A stretch of DNA of 64,000 nt from Rhodanobacter sp. C05 (GTDB lineage Bacteria > Pseudomonadota > Gammaproteobacteria > Xanthomonadales > Rhodanobacteraceae). The stretch is from assembly GCF_002001165.1 (NCBI RefSeq), contig NZ_MUNQ01000008.1, positions 372,001 to 436,000 of the forward strand. Direction: 5' to 3'. Below are positions 13,362 through 21,956 of the stretch, piece by piece. The notes under the pieces were generated by a model, which was given only the letters and a program-made list of their open reading frames with translations, searched no databases and was not told the origin of the DNA. Positions within the stretch are counted from its first letter, which is position 1. Each line of letters opens with the position of its first letter. The translations under genes were made by a program, and so were the position numbers.

Positions 13362-13500
13362 TCGATGGCCAAAGGTCTCGCCGGGCAGGACCGCCACCTG
13401 ACGGCGACGGCTGCTGTTCGCACCATGGCGCCGGAAACGACCGGCGACCAAGTGTGTTGATGCGAACGCCTCTGGGGACGAGGCAGGCTACTCCCCAATG
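13362..13500 (-). ncRNA. yybP-ykoY riboswitch aptamer (Mn2+)
   Basis: Minus-strand leader with the conserved blocks of the yybP-ykoY motif in order. These are GGGGAGTAGCC (L1, 13486-13496), a P2 hairpin TGCCTC/GAGGCG, and GTTCGC followed by ATCAACACAC (L3), with the matching GCGAAC closing P3 downstream. The 3' block GAGACCTTTGG then closes the junction (about 13367-13379). L1 and L3 dock and bind Mn2+ in solved members. The P3 arm is longer than in E. coli mntP and alx, with extra hairpins. It lies directly upstream of the CaCA antiporter, which it should induce when Mn2+ is high. P1 pairing is not perfect by eye, which is the main reservation. Confidence 0.85.
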
Positions 13501-13562
13501 ACAACGCGTTGATGCTAACGGCAGCGACGACACGACACAAGCCGATGCCGGCGAACAGTGAC

Positions 13563-14369
13563 TCAGCGCGGCGTGGCGATCACGTCATCCAGCTGCCAAT
13601 GCCCGGGCGCGTGGCCAGCCAGCCAATGGGCTGCCTGCAAGGCGCCACGCGCGAAAATCGAGCGATCGGTGGCGCGGTGCCCCAGTTCCAGTCGTTCGCC
13701 CTGCCCGATCAGCAAGGCAGTGTGCTCGCCGACCACATCGCCACCGCGAACCACGGCGAAACCGATACTGCCATCGACACGTTCACCTGTCTGGCCTTCG
13801 CGGCTGTAGACAGCGGCCTGTTCAAGCGTGGTATGGCGAGCCGCCGCCGCCGCATGGCCCAGCGCCAGTGCCGTGCCGGATGGCGCATCCTGCTTGCGGC
13901 TGTGATGGGCTTCCACGATCTCCAGGTCCCAGCCCGGCAGCACAGCAGCAGCCTCGCGCAGCAACCGCGTCAACACGGCCACGCCGAGGCTGAAATTGGC
14001 TGCGCGCAGGATCGCAAGGTGCTTGCCGGCATCGGCCAGACGTACTTCCAGCGCAGCATCAAGCCCGGTAGTGCCGCTCACCAGCGCCGCACCGCATGCG
14101 AGGCAATGATCGAGCGCCATGGCCAGGCCAGCCGCGCCACTGAAGTCGATGACGACATCCAGCGCTGGTGCATGCGCCCAGTCATCGACATAACGCAATG
14201 AATCGCTATCACCCGCGAACACCGGCTGACCGACATGGGGCGAACCAGACGAAATCACCGCATGCACCAGTTCGAAGCGCGCATCTTCGCCGAGCAGATG
14301 CAGCAACGCGCGTCCCATGCGGCCAGAGGCACCGCTGATGGCTAGGCGAAGAGGTCGGTGCATCGGCAT
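13563..14369 (-). CDS. dapB: 4-hydroxy-tetrahydrodipicolinate reductase
   Basis: 268-aa NAD(P)H-dependent reductase in the diaminopimelate/lysine pathway, supplying peptidoglycan and lysine. The N-terminal Rossmann motif is AISGASGRMG (residues 9-18). The catalytic stretch EAHHSRKQDAPSGTAL (about residue 150) holds the His pair and Lys of the active site. Two ATGs two codons apart (14369, 14363) are both possible starts. It lies 50 nt beyond the dnaJ start, on the same strand, a placement common in Xanthomonadales. Confidence 0.95.
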   Translation of the reverse strand: MPMHRPLRLAISGASGRMGRALLHLLGEDARFELVHAVISSGSPHVGQPVFAGDSDSLRYVDDWAHAPALDVVIDFSGAAGLAMALDHCLACGAALVSGTTGLDAALEVRLADAGKHLAILRAANFSLGVAVLTRLLREAAAVLPGWDLEIVEAHHSRKQDAPSGTALALGHAAAAARHTTLEQAAVYSREGQTGERVDGSIGFAVVRGGDVVGEHTALLIGQGERLELGHRATDRSIFARGALQAAHWLAGHAPGHWQLDDVIATPR

Positions 14370-14419
14370 ATTCCAGTCAAAACCGTCGATCGGCCCATGC
14401 TACCGCGTGTGCCGTCGCA

Positions 14420-15547
14420 TCATGCGGTGACTTTCGACCAGAACTGCTTCACGCCATCGACCCAGCCTTTCGCGCGCGGCGTGTGCTTGCCGGCGTCGTT
14501 GCTGTCAAACGTGGCCTCCAGCGATTCGAGCAACTCACGCTGCTGTTTGGTCAATCGCACCGGTGTTTCCACCACCACGCGGCAGATCAGATCACCGTGA
14601 CGGCTGCTGCGCACCGACTTGACGCCGCGTCCGCGCAGACGGAACTGGGTGCCGGTCTGCGTTTCCGCCGGGATATTGATCGGCACCTCGCCTTCCAGCG
14701 TCGGCACGGGCAACTCGGCACCGAGTGCCGCCTGCGAGAAACGGATCGGCAGCTCGCAATACAAGTCGTTGCCTTCGCGCTGGAAGATCGCGTGCTCTCG
14801 CACATGCACTTCCACATACAGATCACCGGCCGGGGCACCGGATGGGCCGGCTTCGCCCTGGCCGGTCAGGCGAATGCGATCGCCATTGTCGACGCCTTCG
14901 GGAATCTGCACCGACAACGTACGGGTTTCCTCGATGCGGCCCTCGCCATGGCACTTCTTGCAGGGCTTCTCGATCGCCTGACCAGTACCGCCGCAATGCG
15001 GGCAAGCCTGCTGGATCGAGAAGATGCCGTTCTGCATGCGCACCTGGCCGTGGCCATGGCAGGTCTTGCACTTGCTGACCTTGCCGTCTTCCGAGCCACT
15101 GCCATTGCAGTGGTGGCAGTTCACCTGGGTCGGTACCTCGATCTGCCGGCTGACGCCGAACACGGCCTCTTCCAGATCCAGCTCCATGATGTAGCGCAGG
15201 TCGGCACCACGACGCGGGCGACCGCGACCACCGCCATTGCGGCCAAAGATGTCGCCGAAAATGTCACCGAAAATGTCACCCACGTCGCCGAAGCCGGCGC
15301 CGCCACGACCACCCATGCCGTGCTCGAACGCGGCATGGCCGTGCTGGTCGTACATCGCGCGCTTCTGCGCGTCGGACAGAACCTCGTAGGCCTCCTTGGC
15401 CTCCTTGAACTTCTCCTGCGCATGCGGATCGTCCGGGCAGCGGTCCGGGTGGTACTTCATCGCCAGCCGGCGGAAGGATTTCTTCAGCTCGACCTCGGTG
15501 ACGGTACGTTCGACACCCAGTACTTCGTAATAGTCACGCTTGCTCAT
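14420..15547 (-). CDS. dnaJ: Chaperone protein DnaJ
   Basis: 375-aa type I Hsp40 co-chaperone that stimulates DnaK ATPase and delivers unfolded clients. J domain residues 1-70 contain the HPD tripeptide in KYHPDRCP. A Gly/Phe-rich linker follows. Four zinc-binding CxxCxGxG repeats ([32 protein letters not shown]) lie at about residues 145-210, then the C-terminal substrate domain. It is the last gene of hrcA-grpE-dnaK-dnaJ. Confidence 0.98.
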   Translation of the reverse strand: MSKRDYYEVLGVERTVTEVELKKSFRRLAMKYHPDRCPDDPHAQEKFKEAKEAYEVLSDAQKRAMYDQHGHAAFEHGMGGRGGAGFGDVGDIFGDIFGDIFGRNGGGRGRPRRGADLRYIMELDLEEAVFGVSRQIEVPTQVNCHHCNGSGSEDGKVSKCKTCHGHGQVRMQNGIFSIQQACPHCGGTGQAIEKPCKKCHGEGRIEETRTLSVQIPEGVDNGDRIRLTGQGEAGPSGAPAGDLYVEVHVREHAIFQREGNDLYCELPIRFSQAALGAELPVPTLEGEVPINIPAETQTGTQFRLRGRGVKSVRSSRHGDLICRVVVETPVRLTKQQRELLESLEATFDSNDAGKHTPRAKGWVDGVKQFWSKVTA

Positions 15548-15680
15548 TCACCTGTCCACACTGCTTGTCGCTCCCCTGCATGGAACCGGTTGTCCATGTC
15601 CCGCATTCTCTCAACAAACAGCCCACGCCTGGAATGCCGGACGCGGGCTGCCGAATCGACCATGTCAATAATGCTGCCGA

Positions 15681-17600
15681 TTACTTCTTGTCGTCTTTCA
15701 CTTCGGTGAACTCGGCGTCGACCACGTCGTCCGGTTGGGCCGAACCATGCGGGCCCGGCTGCGGACCGGCATCAGCATGGCCGCCACCCTGTGCCGCTGC
15801 CTGAAGTGCCTGTGCAGCCTGCTCCAGCTTCTCGACCTTGGCCTCGATCGCGGACTTGTCATCACTGTCCTTGACCTTTTCCAGATCGGACAACGCGCCC
15901 TCGATCAGCGAGAGCTGATCGGGCGGCACCTTGCCACCGTGCTCTTTCAAAGCGCTGCGGGTGGCATGCACCAGCTGATCGGCCTTGTTGCGCGTGGCGA
16001 CGAGTTCGTGAAACTTCTTGTCCTCTTCCTTGTTCGCTTCGGCGTCGGCAACCATCCGCGCGATCTCGTCCTCGGACAGGCCTGAGCCGGCCTTGATCTC
16101 GATCTTCTGTTCCTTGCCGGTCTTCTTGTCCTTGGCCGACACATGCAGGATGCCGTTCGCGTCAATGTCGAAGGTGACCTCGATCTGCGGCTGGCCGCGC
16201 GGTGCGGCGTCGATGCCGGACAGGTCGAACTTGCCCAGCGACTTGTTCGCGCTGGCGCGCTCGCGCTCGCCCTGCAGCACGTGCACGGTCACCGCAGTCT
16301 GGTTGTCGTCGGCAGTCGAGAACGTCTGTGCGGCCTTGGTCGGTACCGTGGTGTTCTTCTCGATCAGCTTGGTCATCACGCCACCCATCGTCTCGATGCC
16401 GAGCGACAGCGGGGTGACGTCAAGCAGCAGCACGTCCTTGACGGTACCGCCCAGCACGCCGCCCTGGATCGCCGCGCCGACGGCGACGGCTTCGTCCGGG
16501 TTGACGTCCTTGCGCGGCTCCTTGCCAAAGAAGTCCTTCACCGACTCCTGCACTTTCGGCATGCGGGTCTGGCCACCGACGAGGATCACTTCATTGATGT
16601 CGGACACGCGCAGGCCAGCATCATTCAACGCGGTACGGCACGGATCGATGGTGCGCTTGACCAGGTCTTCCACCAGCGACTCCAGCTTGGCGCGGGTCAG
16701 CTTGATGTTCAGATGCTTCGGACCGGAGGCGTCTGCCGTCACGTACGGCAGGTTCACGTCAGTCTGGTGGCTGGAGGACAGCTCGATCTTGGCGCGCTCG
16801 GCGGCATCCTTCAGGCGCTGCAGCGCCAGCGGATCCTTGCGCAGGTCGATGCCCTGCTCCTTGTTGAATTCGTCGACGAGGTAGTCGATGACGCGCATGT
16901 CGAAGTCTTCACCACCGAGAAAGGTGTCGCCGTTCGTCGCCAGCACTTCGAACTGCTTTTCACCGTCGACTTCGGCGATCTCGATGATCGACACGTCGAA
17001 CGTACCACCGCCGAGGTCGTACACCGCGATCTTGCGGTCACCGCCCTTCTTGTCCAGGCCATAGGCCAGCGCAGCCGCAGTCGGCTCGTTGATGATGCGC
17101 TTGACGTCCAGGCCCGCGATGCGGCCGGCATCCTTGGTCGCCTGGCGCTGGCTGTCGTTGAAGTAGGCCGGCACGGTGATCACCGCCTCGGTGATCGTCT
17201 CGCCAAGGTAATCCTCGGCGGTCTTCTTCATCTTCATCAGCACCTTCGCGGCAATCTCCTGCGGCGCCATCTTCTTGCCATCGGAGGTTTCGACCCAGGC
17301 GTCGCCATTGTCGTGCGCCACGATCTTGTACGGAACGATGTGCAGGTCTTTCTGCACTTCCGCGTCGGTGAACTTGCGGCCGATCAGGCGCTTCACTGCG
17401 TAGAAGGTGTTCTTCGGATTGGTCACGCTCTGGCGCTTGGCCGAGGCGCCGACCAGGACTTCGCCGTCCTTGTTGAAGGCGACGATGGACGGCGTGGTGC
17501 GATCGCCTTCCGAATTCTCGATGACCTTGGCCGTGCTGCCGTCCATCACGGCGACGCAGGAATTGGTGGTGCCCAGGTCGATACCGATGATCTTGCCCAT
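15681..17600 (-). CDS. dnaK: Chaperone protein DnaK (Hsp70)
   Basis: 639-aa Hsp70. The nucleotide-binding domain begins [18 protein letters not shown] and has the phosphate-2 motif [14 protein letters not shown] near residue 195. The linker and substrate-binding domain contain [14 protein letters not shown] and a helical lid ending in an acidic tail ([10 protein letters not shown]). Typical length. It is separated from dnaJ by 133 nt and from grpE by 150 nt; the latter gap carries a heat-shock promoter, so dnaK-dnaJ can be transcribed separately from hrcA-grpE. Confidence 0.98.
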   Translation of the reverse strand: MGKIIGIDLGTTNSCVAVMDGSTAKVIENSEGDRTTPSIVAFNKDGEVLVGASAKRQSVTNPKNTFYAVKRLIGRKFTDAEVQKDLHIVPYKIVAHDNGDAWVETSDGKKMAPQEIAAKVLMKMKKTAEDYLGETITEAVITVPAYFNDSQRQATKDAGRIAGLDVKRIINEPTAAALAYGLDKKGGDRKIAVYDLGGGTFDVSIIEIAEVDGEKQFEVLATNGDTFLGGEDFDMRVIDYLVDEFNKEQGIDLRKDPLALQRLKDAAERAKIELSSSHQTDVNLPYVTADASGPKHLNIKLTRAKLESLVEDLVKRTIDPCRTALNDAGLRVSDINEVILVGGQTRMPKVQESVKDFFGKEPRKDVNPDEAVAVGAAIQGGVLGGTVKDVLLLDVTPLSLGIETMGGVMTKLIEKNTTVPTKAAQTFSTADDNQTAVTVHVLQGERERASANKSLGKFDLSGIDAAPRGQPQIEVTFDIDANGILHVSAKDKKTGKEQKIEIKAGSGLSEDEIARMVADAEANKEEDKKFHELVATRNKADQLVHATRSALKEHGGKVPPDQLSLIEGALSDLEKVKDSDDKSAIEAKVEKLEQAAQALQAAAQGGGHADAGPQPGPHGSAQPDDVVDAEFTEVKDDKK

Positions 17601-17647
17601 GTATATGCTCCTAATCTTTTGCGGCCCCCGCGGCCGCGATGGTTTTC

Positions 17648-17675
17648 AGATGGGGGTCTGGCCTGGCGATTCAAT
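17648..17675 (-). promoter_or_regulatory. sigma32 (RpoH) heat-shock promoter of dnaK
   Basis: On the minus strand TTGAA (17670-17674) and CCCCATCT (17648-17655) are separated by 14 nt, matching the E. coli sigma32 pattern TTGAA, N12-15, CCCCAT. The predicted start is near 17643, about 43 nt ahead of the dnaK ATG. Confidence 0.75.
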
Positions 17676-17750
17676 GCCGGCAAGGCCCCGAATGTGATTT
17701 CGCGTTGTTTGCCGGCGCGCCATTCAGGCTGGCGCCAGCAAGAAAAAACT

Positions 17751-18284
17751 TCAGTCCCTGGCCACGGCGACCAAGGCTGGGCGCAACAGCCGGTCGTTCA
17801 GCACGTAGCCCTTCTGCAGCACACTGACCACCGTGCCTGGCGCCTTGCCCGGTGCCTCGACCATGCTCACCGCATGATGACGATCCGGGTCGAGCGGCTG
17901 GCCAAGTGGATCGACCTGCGACATGCCGTTGTTCTCGGCCACCTTCAGCAACGACTTCAGGGTGAGGCTGATACCCTCACGCATCGAGGCGACATCAGCA
18001 CTCTCCACCGCCAGACCGCTTTCCAGTCCGTCGTAGACCGGCAGCAGCTCGTTCAGCAGCTTCTCGTTGGCGAAACGGCGCGCCTGCTCCACATCGCGAT
18101 GCAGGCGACGACGCTGATTCTCGATCTCGGCCTTCTCGCGCAGCACGGTTTCGCGCAATTCGGCGTTGCTCGCTTCCAGCTCGGCCACCCGCACCTGCAG
18201 TGCCTCGAGTTCAGCGACCGAAGTTGCATCCGGCGTGGCTTGGGCCGGTGCCGCGCCTGGCGACTGTGGATCGTTGTTCTGCAT
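17751..18284 (-). CDS. grpE: Nucleotide exchange factor GrpE
   Basis: 177-aa dimeric exchange factor for DnaK. The N-terminus is disordered and Pro/Ala-rich; residues about 30-95 form the long coiled-coil (heptad-rich ELEALQVRVAELEASNAEL). The C-terminal beta-domain contains the DPxxHxAV signature (DPDRHHAVSMVE). It is encoded between hrcA and dnaK, on the same strand. Confidence 0.96.
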   Translation of the reverse strand: MQNNDPQSPGAAPAQATPDATSVAELEALQVRVAELEASNAELRETVLREKAEIENQRRRLHRDVEQARRFANEKLLNELLPVYDGLESGLAVESADVASMREGISLTLKSLLKVAENNGMSQVDPLGQPLDPDRHHAVSMVEAPGKAPGTVVSVLQKGYVLNDRLLRPALVAVARD

Positions 18285-18367
18285 GCGTCACTCCAAACGA
18301 AAGTTCATGGCCGGCACGTGATGCCGACCGTCGATAATTCTGCGGGGTATCCCGCCTCCCGGGGCGG

Positions 18368-19429
18368 TTATAAGGCCGTTGCGGCGCGATTCAAGGCGTC
18401 GCTGAGCAATCCAGCCGTAGCCTGCACCACCGGGATCACCCGCTCGTAGGCCATCCGGGTCGGTCCGATCACGCCGACCGCGCCCAGCACCCGCCCCTGC
18501 GCTCCGTAGCTGGCGGTAACCACGCTGCAACCATCCAGCGCGGTAAAACCCGATTCTTCGCCGATGAACAGCCTCACACCGGGCGCGCGGGCACATACTT
18601 CCATCAACTGCAGCATTTCGTTCTTCTTCTGGAACGCCTCGAACAGCTCGCGCAGCCGCTCCAGGTCGGCCAGCTCGGAATACGCCATCAGGTTGGTCTG
18701 GCCACTGACCAGCACATCATCGCTCTCGCTTTGTGGGGCGAACGAGGCGGCTGCCAGTTCCATCGAACTGGCCAGCAGGCTGTTCAGCTCGCTGCCGGCC
18801 TCGCGCAGCTCGCGCAACAGATGGGCGCGGATATCGTCCACGCGCAGACCCGCAAAGTGATGATTGAGGTAGTTCGCCGCCTGCTCCAGCTCGCGGCTGT
18901 CCAACGGCTTGGCCAGCTGCACGATGCGGTTCTGCACCTGGTTGTCGCTGAACACCAGGATCACCAGCACGCGGGCGTCCGGCAGCGGTACAAAGTCGAT
19001 ATGGCGCAGCGGAAAGTCCACCTGCCGCGGCACCGTGACCACGCCGGCAAAATGGGTCATCGCCGACAACAGGGTCGACACGTTGCCCAGCAGGTCACGA
19101 GTCGTAGTCGGCCCCGGCGGCAACTCGCGCTGCAGCCGGGCCATGTCCTCTCGCGGCAGCGGCTGCAGTTCGATCAGACTGTCGACGAACAGGCGCAGCC
19201 CGCGCGGCGTCGGCACGCGGCCGGCCGAGGTGTGCGGCGAAGCCACCAGGCCGGCGTCTTCAAGGTCGGCCATGATGTTGCGGATCGTCGCCGGGCTGAC
19301 GTCCAGCCCGGACGAGCGCGATAGCGTGCGTGAGCCCACCGGCTCGCCATCGACCAGATATTGGGCGATCAGCGTGCGCAACAGGCGTCGCGCGCGGGCA
19401 TCGAGGTCGTGGCCGTGGGAAAAAGGCAT
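18368..19429 (-). CDS. hrcA: Heat-inducible transcription repressor HrcA
   Basis: 353-aa repressor of class I heat-shock genes. The N-terminal winged helix has the conserved SPATIRNIMADLEDAGLVASPHTSAGR region, written here as positions about 50-77. The GAF-like and dimerisation domains follow. ATG 19429 is used; a TTG four codons earlier is the only other start. HrcA binds CIRCE (TTAGCACTC-N9-GAGTGCTAA); I found no CIRCE in the upstream regions of hrcA or dnaK here, so its operator is probably at groESL elsewhere. Confidence 0.95.
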   Translation of the reverse strand: MPFSHGHDLDARARRLLRTLIAQYLVDGEPVGSRTLSRSSGLDVSPATIRNIMADLEDAGLVASPHTSAGRVPTPRGLRLFVDSLIELQPLPREDMARLQRELPPGPTTTRDLLGNVSTLLSAMTHFAGVVTVPRQVDFPLRHIDFVPLPDARVLVILVFSDNQVQNRIVQLAKPLDSRELEQAANYLNHHFAGLRVDDIRAHLLRELREAGSELNSLLASSMELAAASFAPQSESDDVLVSGQTNLMAYSELADLERLRELFEAFQKKNEMLQLMEVCARAPGVRLFIGEESGFTALDGCSVVTASYGAQGRVLGAVGVIGPTRMAYERVIPVVQATAGLLSDALNRAATAL

Positions 19430-19458
19430 GCGCTGTGGCAATCCGTGAGACTACAAAG

Positions 19459-19487
19459 AAATAAGGTCTGCGCGCCTCGCATGCAAG
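19459..19487 (-). promoter_or_regulatory. possible sigma32-like promoter of hrcA
   Basis: On the minus strand CTTGCA (19482-19487) and CCTTATTT (19459-19466) are separated by 15 nt, with the predicted start about 22 nt before the hrcA ATG. Match to the sigma32 -10 element is partial (CC..AT.T), clearly weaker than the dnaK promoter. Confidence 0.4.
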
Positions 19488-19551
19488 CCTTGGCATGATT
19501 CTGCCACGTGGCATGCCGTTACAATCGCCCGACTCCACATTGTCCCCCACC

Positions 19552-21225
19552 ATGCTTACTTCGCTCTACGTCCGTCATTTCGCCGTTGTCGAAGAAGCCG
19601 AGATCGCGTTCGGCCCGGGACTGACCGTGGTCAGCGGCGAGACCGGCGCCGGCAAGTCGCTGCTGGTCGACGCGCTGATGCTGCTGGCTGGCGCCCGTGC
19701 CGACAGCGGCATGGTGCGCGCCGGCAGCGATCGCGCCGAGCTGGCCGCCGAGTTCGACCTGACCGAACTGCCTGAGGCGCTCGCGTGGCTCCAGCGTGAG
19801 GAGCTGGACGAAGGTGAATCCTGCCAACTGCGCCGGGTGATCCGCGCCGAGGGCAGCTCGCGCGCCTGGATCAATGGTCGTCCGGCGAACGCCAGCCAGC
19901 TCGGCGAACTGGCTACCTTGCTAGTGGAAATCCATGGCCAGCACGAACATCAGGCGTTGCTGTCGCGCGCCCATCAGCTCAACCTGCTCGACGCCTACGC
20001 CGGCAACGAAACGCTGGTTGTGCAGGTACGCGAACTGGCCACGCAATGGCGTGAGCTTGGCGCGCGCATCCGCAAGCTGAGCGGCGGTGACGATCGCGAA
20101 CAGCGGCTCGTACTGCTGCGCCATGAGGCGGGCGAGCTGGAAAAATGGGCACTGCCCGCTGCCGAACTGACCGAACTGGAGGCCAGCCACAAGCGCCTCG
20201 CCAATGCCGGCAGGCTCGCCGAAGGCGCCGCCGGCATGGTCGAACTACTGGATGGCGACAGCGAATTCGCCCTGCGTCGTGCTCTTGGCCGCGCCCATGC
20301 CGAACTGGGCAAGCTCGCCGCGCTGGACGACAAGCTCAACCCGCTGCTCGAACTTCTCGACAACGCTACCATCCAGCTCGGCGAAGCCGCCGATGGCCTC
20401 AGCCACTACGCGCAGGATGTCGATCTCGACCCGGAACGCTATACCGAGGTCGACACCCATCTTGCCCGTCTGCATGAACTGTCGCGCCGCCATCGCCTGC
20501 CGGTCGCCGAACTGCACGAGAAGCTGGGCTCGGTGCACGCGGAGCTGATCGAACTGGAAGGCGCCGGCGATGCACTGGAACAGCTGGCCGCCCGGCGCGA
20601 GAAACTGCAACGCGACTACACCCAGGCCGCCCAAGCACTGAGCAACGCCCGCACCATGGCCGCGGAGCGGCTTGGCACGGAAGTCAGCGCGCTGATGAGC
20701 GAGCTGGGCATGGCAGGCGGCGTGCTGAAGATCGAGCTGGAGCTTGCCGAAAGCGACGAACCGGACGCGCAGGGTCGCGAGCGCTGTGAATTGCTGGTCA
20801 GTGCGAATCCGGGCCAACCGCCCCGACCGTTGCGCAAGGTCGCCTCCGGCGGCGAACTGGCGCGCATCAGCCTCGCGATCGAGGTCGCCACGCTGGGCAA
20901 GGACACGGTCGGCAGCATGATCTTCGACGAAGTCGACACCGGCATCGGCGGCGCGGTGGCCGAAGTAGTCGGGCAGAAGCTGCGCGCCCTCGGCGGTCAG
21001 CGCCAGGTGCTATGCGTCACCCATCTGCCGCAGGTCGCCGCACAAGGCCATGCCCACCTGCGCGTGGCCAAGCACAGCGATGGCGATTCCACCCGCACGC
21101 AGATCGAGAAGCTGGACAGCAACGGCCGCCGCGACGAACTGGCGCGCATGCTCGGCGGCGTGGAGATCACCCGCGAAACCCGCGCCCACGCCAAACAGAT
21201 GCTGGACCGCGCGCAAACTGCCTGA
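19552..21225 (+). CDS. recN: DNA repair protein RecN
   Basis: 557-aa SMC-like ATPase that acts in double-strand-break repair with RecA. The Walker A GETGAGKSLLVDALMLL is near residues 30-46. Central coiled-coil segments (about 160-370) follow, then the ABC signature ASGGELARISLAIEV and Walker B MIFDEVDTGIGG. The ATG at 19552 puts the family-typical MLTSLYVRHFAVVEEAEI at the N-terminus; the longer frame upstream is discarded. It is divergent from hrcA. Confidence 0.96.
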   Translation: MLTSLYVRHFAVVEEAEIAFGPGLTVVSGETGAGKSLLVDALMLLAGARADSGMVRAGSDRAELAAEFDLTELPEALAWLQREELDEGESCQLRRVIRAEGSSRAWINGRPANASQLGELATLLVEIHGQHEHQALLSRAHQLNLLDAYAGNETLVVQVRELATQWRELGARIRKLSGGDDREQRLVLLRHEAGELEKWALPAAELTELEASHKRLANAGRLAEGAAGMVELLDGDSEFALRRALGRAHAELGKLAALDDKLNPLLELLDNATIQLGEAADGLSHYAQDVDLDPERYTEVDTHLARLHELSRRHRLPVAELHEKLGSVHAELIELEGAGDALEQLAARREKLQRDYTQAAQALSNARTMAAERLGTEVSALMSELGMAGGVLKIELELAESDEPDAQGRERCELLVSANPGQPPRPLRKVASGGELARISLAIEVATLGKDTVGSMIFDEVDTGIGGAVAEVVGQKLRALGGQRQVLCVTHLPQVAAQGHAHLRVAKHSDGDSTRTQIEKLDSNGRRDELARMLGGVEITRETRAHAKQMLDRAQTA

Positions 21226-21254
21226 CTCGCGATACGGCCAGCCCTGATGCCCGC

Positions 21255-21890
21255 TCAGCTGTTGGGCGGCAACAGCCCGCGTTCGGTCGCCATGCGGTAC
21301 AAATCCAGCTCCGACCCGGCACCCAGCTTGCCCATCAGGCTGGCGCGATGGATGTACACCGTCTTTTGGCCGATCCCCAGTTGCGCCGCCACCTGCTTTG
21401 GCGCACGCCCACCGGCAAGCAACAGGAATACTTCACGCTCACGCGCAGTCAACCGGTTTATCGGGTCCAACGCGGCGTTCGGTCGGTCGGCCCGGCGCTG
21501 GCGTAAATCCGAGCTCAGGAAGCACTCGCCCTGCATCACCGCTCGCAGGCCGGCCACCAGTTCCTCCGGCGCCACGCCCTTGGTGACGTAACCGCTGGCC
21601 CCGCGGCGCAGTGCCTCGGATACGTACGGTTCGCCATCGTGCATGCTCAGCACCACGATGCGTGTATCGGCAGACACACTTAGCAAATGCTCGATCAATG
21701 GCAGGCCGCTGCCATCGGGCAGCGAAAGATCCAGCGCCACCAGGTCAGGACGGTAGTGACTGACGGCCTCCACCGCATCATCGGCGTTGCGGCACTCCGC
21801 CACCACGTCGAGATCCGGCTCCATTTCGATCAGCCGCTTGAAGCCTTCGCGAACGATGGCGTGGTCATCGACCAGGACAATGCTGTACAT
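21255..21890 (-). CDS. NarL/FixJ-family response regulator
   Basis: 211-aa two-component response regulator. The receiver domain (residues 1-120) starts MYSIVLVDDHAIVREGF, with the phospho-acceptor Asp in LVALDLSLPDGSG (about residue 54) and the conserved Lys in GYVTKGV. The LuxR-type HTH (about residues 145-205) contains LTAREREVFLLLAGG. ATG 21890 is chosen because the receiver begins there. The divergent histidine kinase gene starts 66 nt away, so they form a divergent pair. The architecture is UhpA/NarL-like; the regulon is unknown. Confidence 0.93.
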   Translation of the reverse strand: MYSIVLVDDHAIVREGFKRLIEMEPDLDVVAECRNADDAVEAVSHYRPDLVALDLSLPDGSGLPLIEHLLSVSADTRIVVLSMHDGEPYVSEALRRGASGYVTKGVAPEELVAGLRAVMQGECFLSSDLRQRRADRPNAALDPINRLTAREREVFLLLAGGRAPKQVAAQLGIGQKTVYIHRASLMGKLGAGSELDLYRMATERGLLPPNS

Positions 21891-21956
21891 CGCGCTACTT
21901 TGACACAGTGATGCGCAGCTTGGCAGGTCGCGGCGCAGCATCCTTGCGAATCACGC

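Noticed and set aside
13289-13451. Antiporter gene extended to 13451
   Set aside because: That segment is the riboswitch leader; a ribosome site precedes ATG 13289.
14483-15709. 408-codon plus-strand frame opposite dnaJ
   Set aside because: Antisense shadow; dnaJ has all motifs.
16143-18449. 768-codon plus-strand frame opposite dnaK and grpE
   Set aside because: Shadow of the complementary strand of dnaK; composition is His/Arg/Gln-rich without a domain.
19442-19551. CIRCE operator between hrcA and recN
   Set aside because: No TTAGCACTC-N9-GAGTGCTAA-like dyad was found there.
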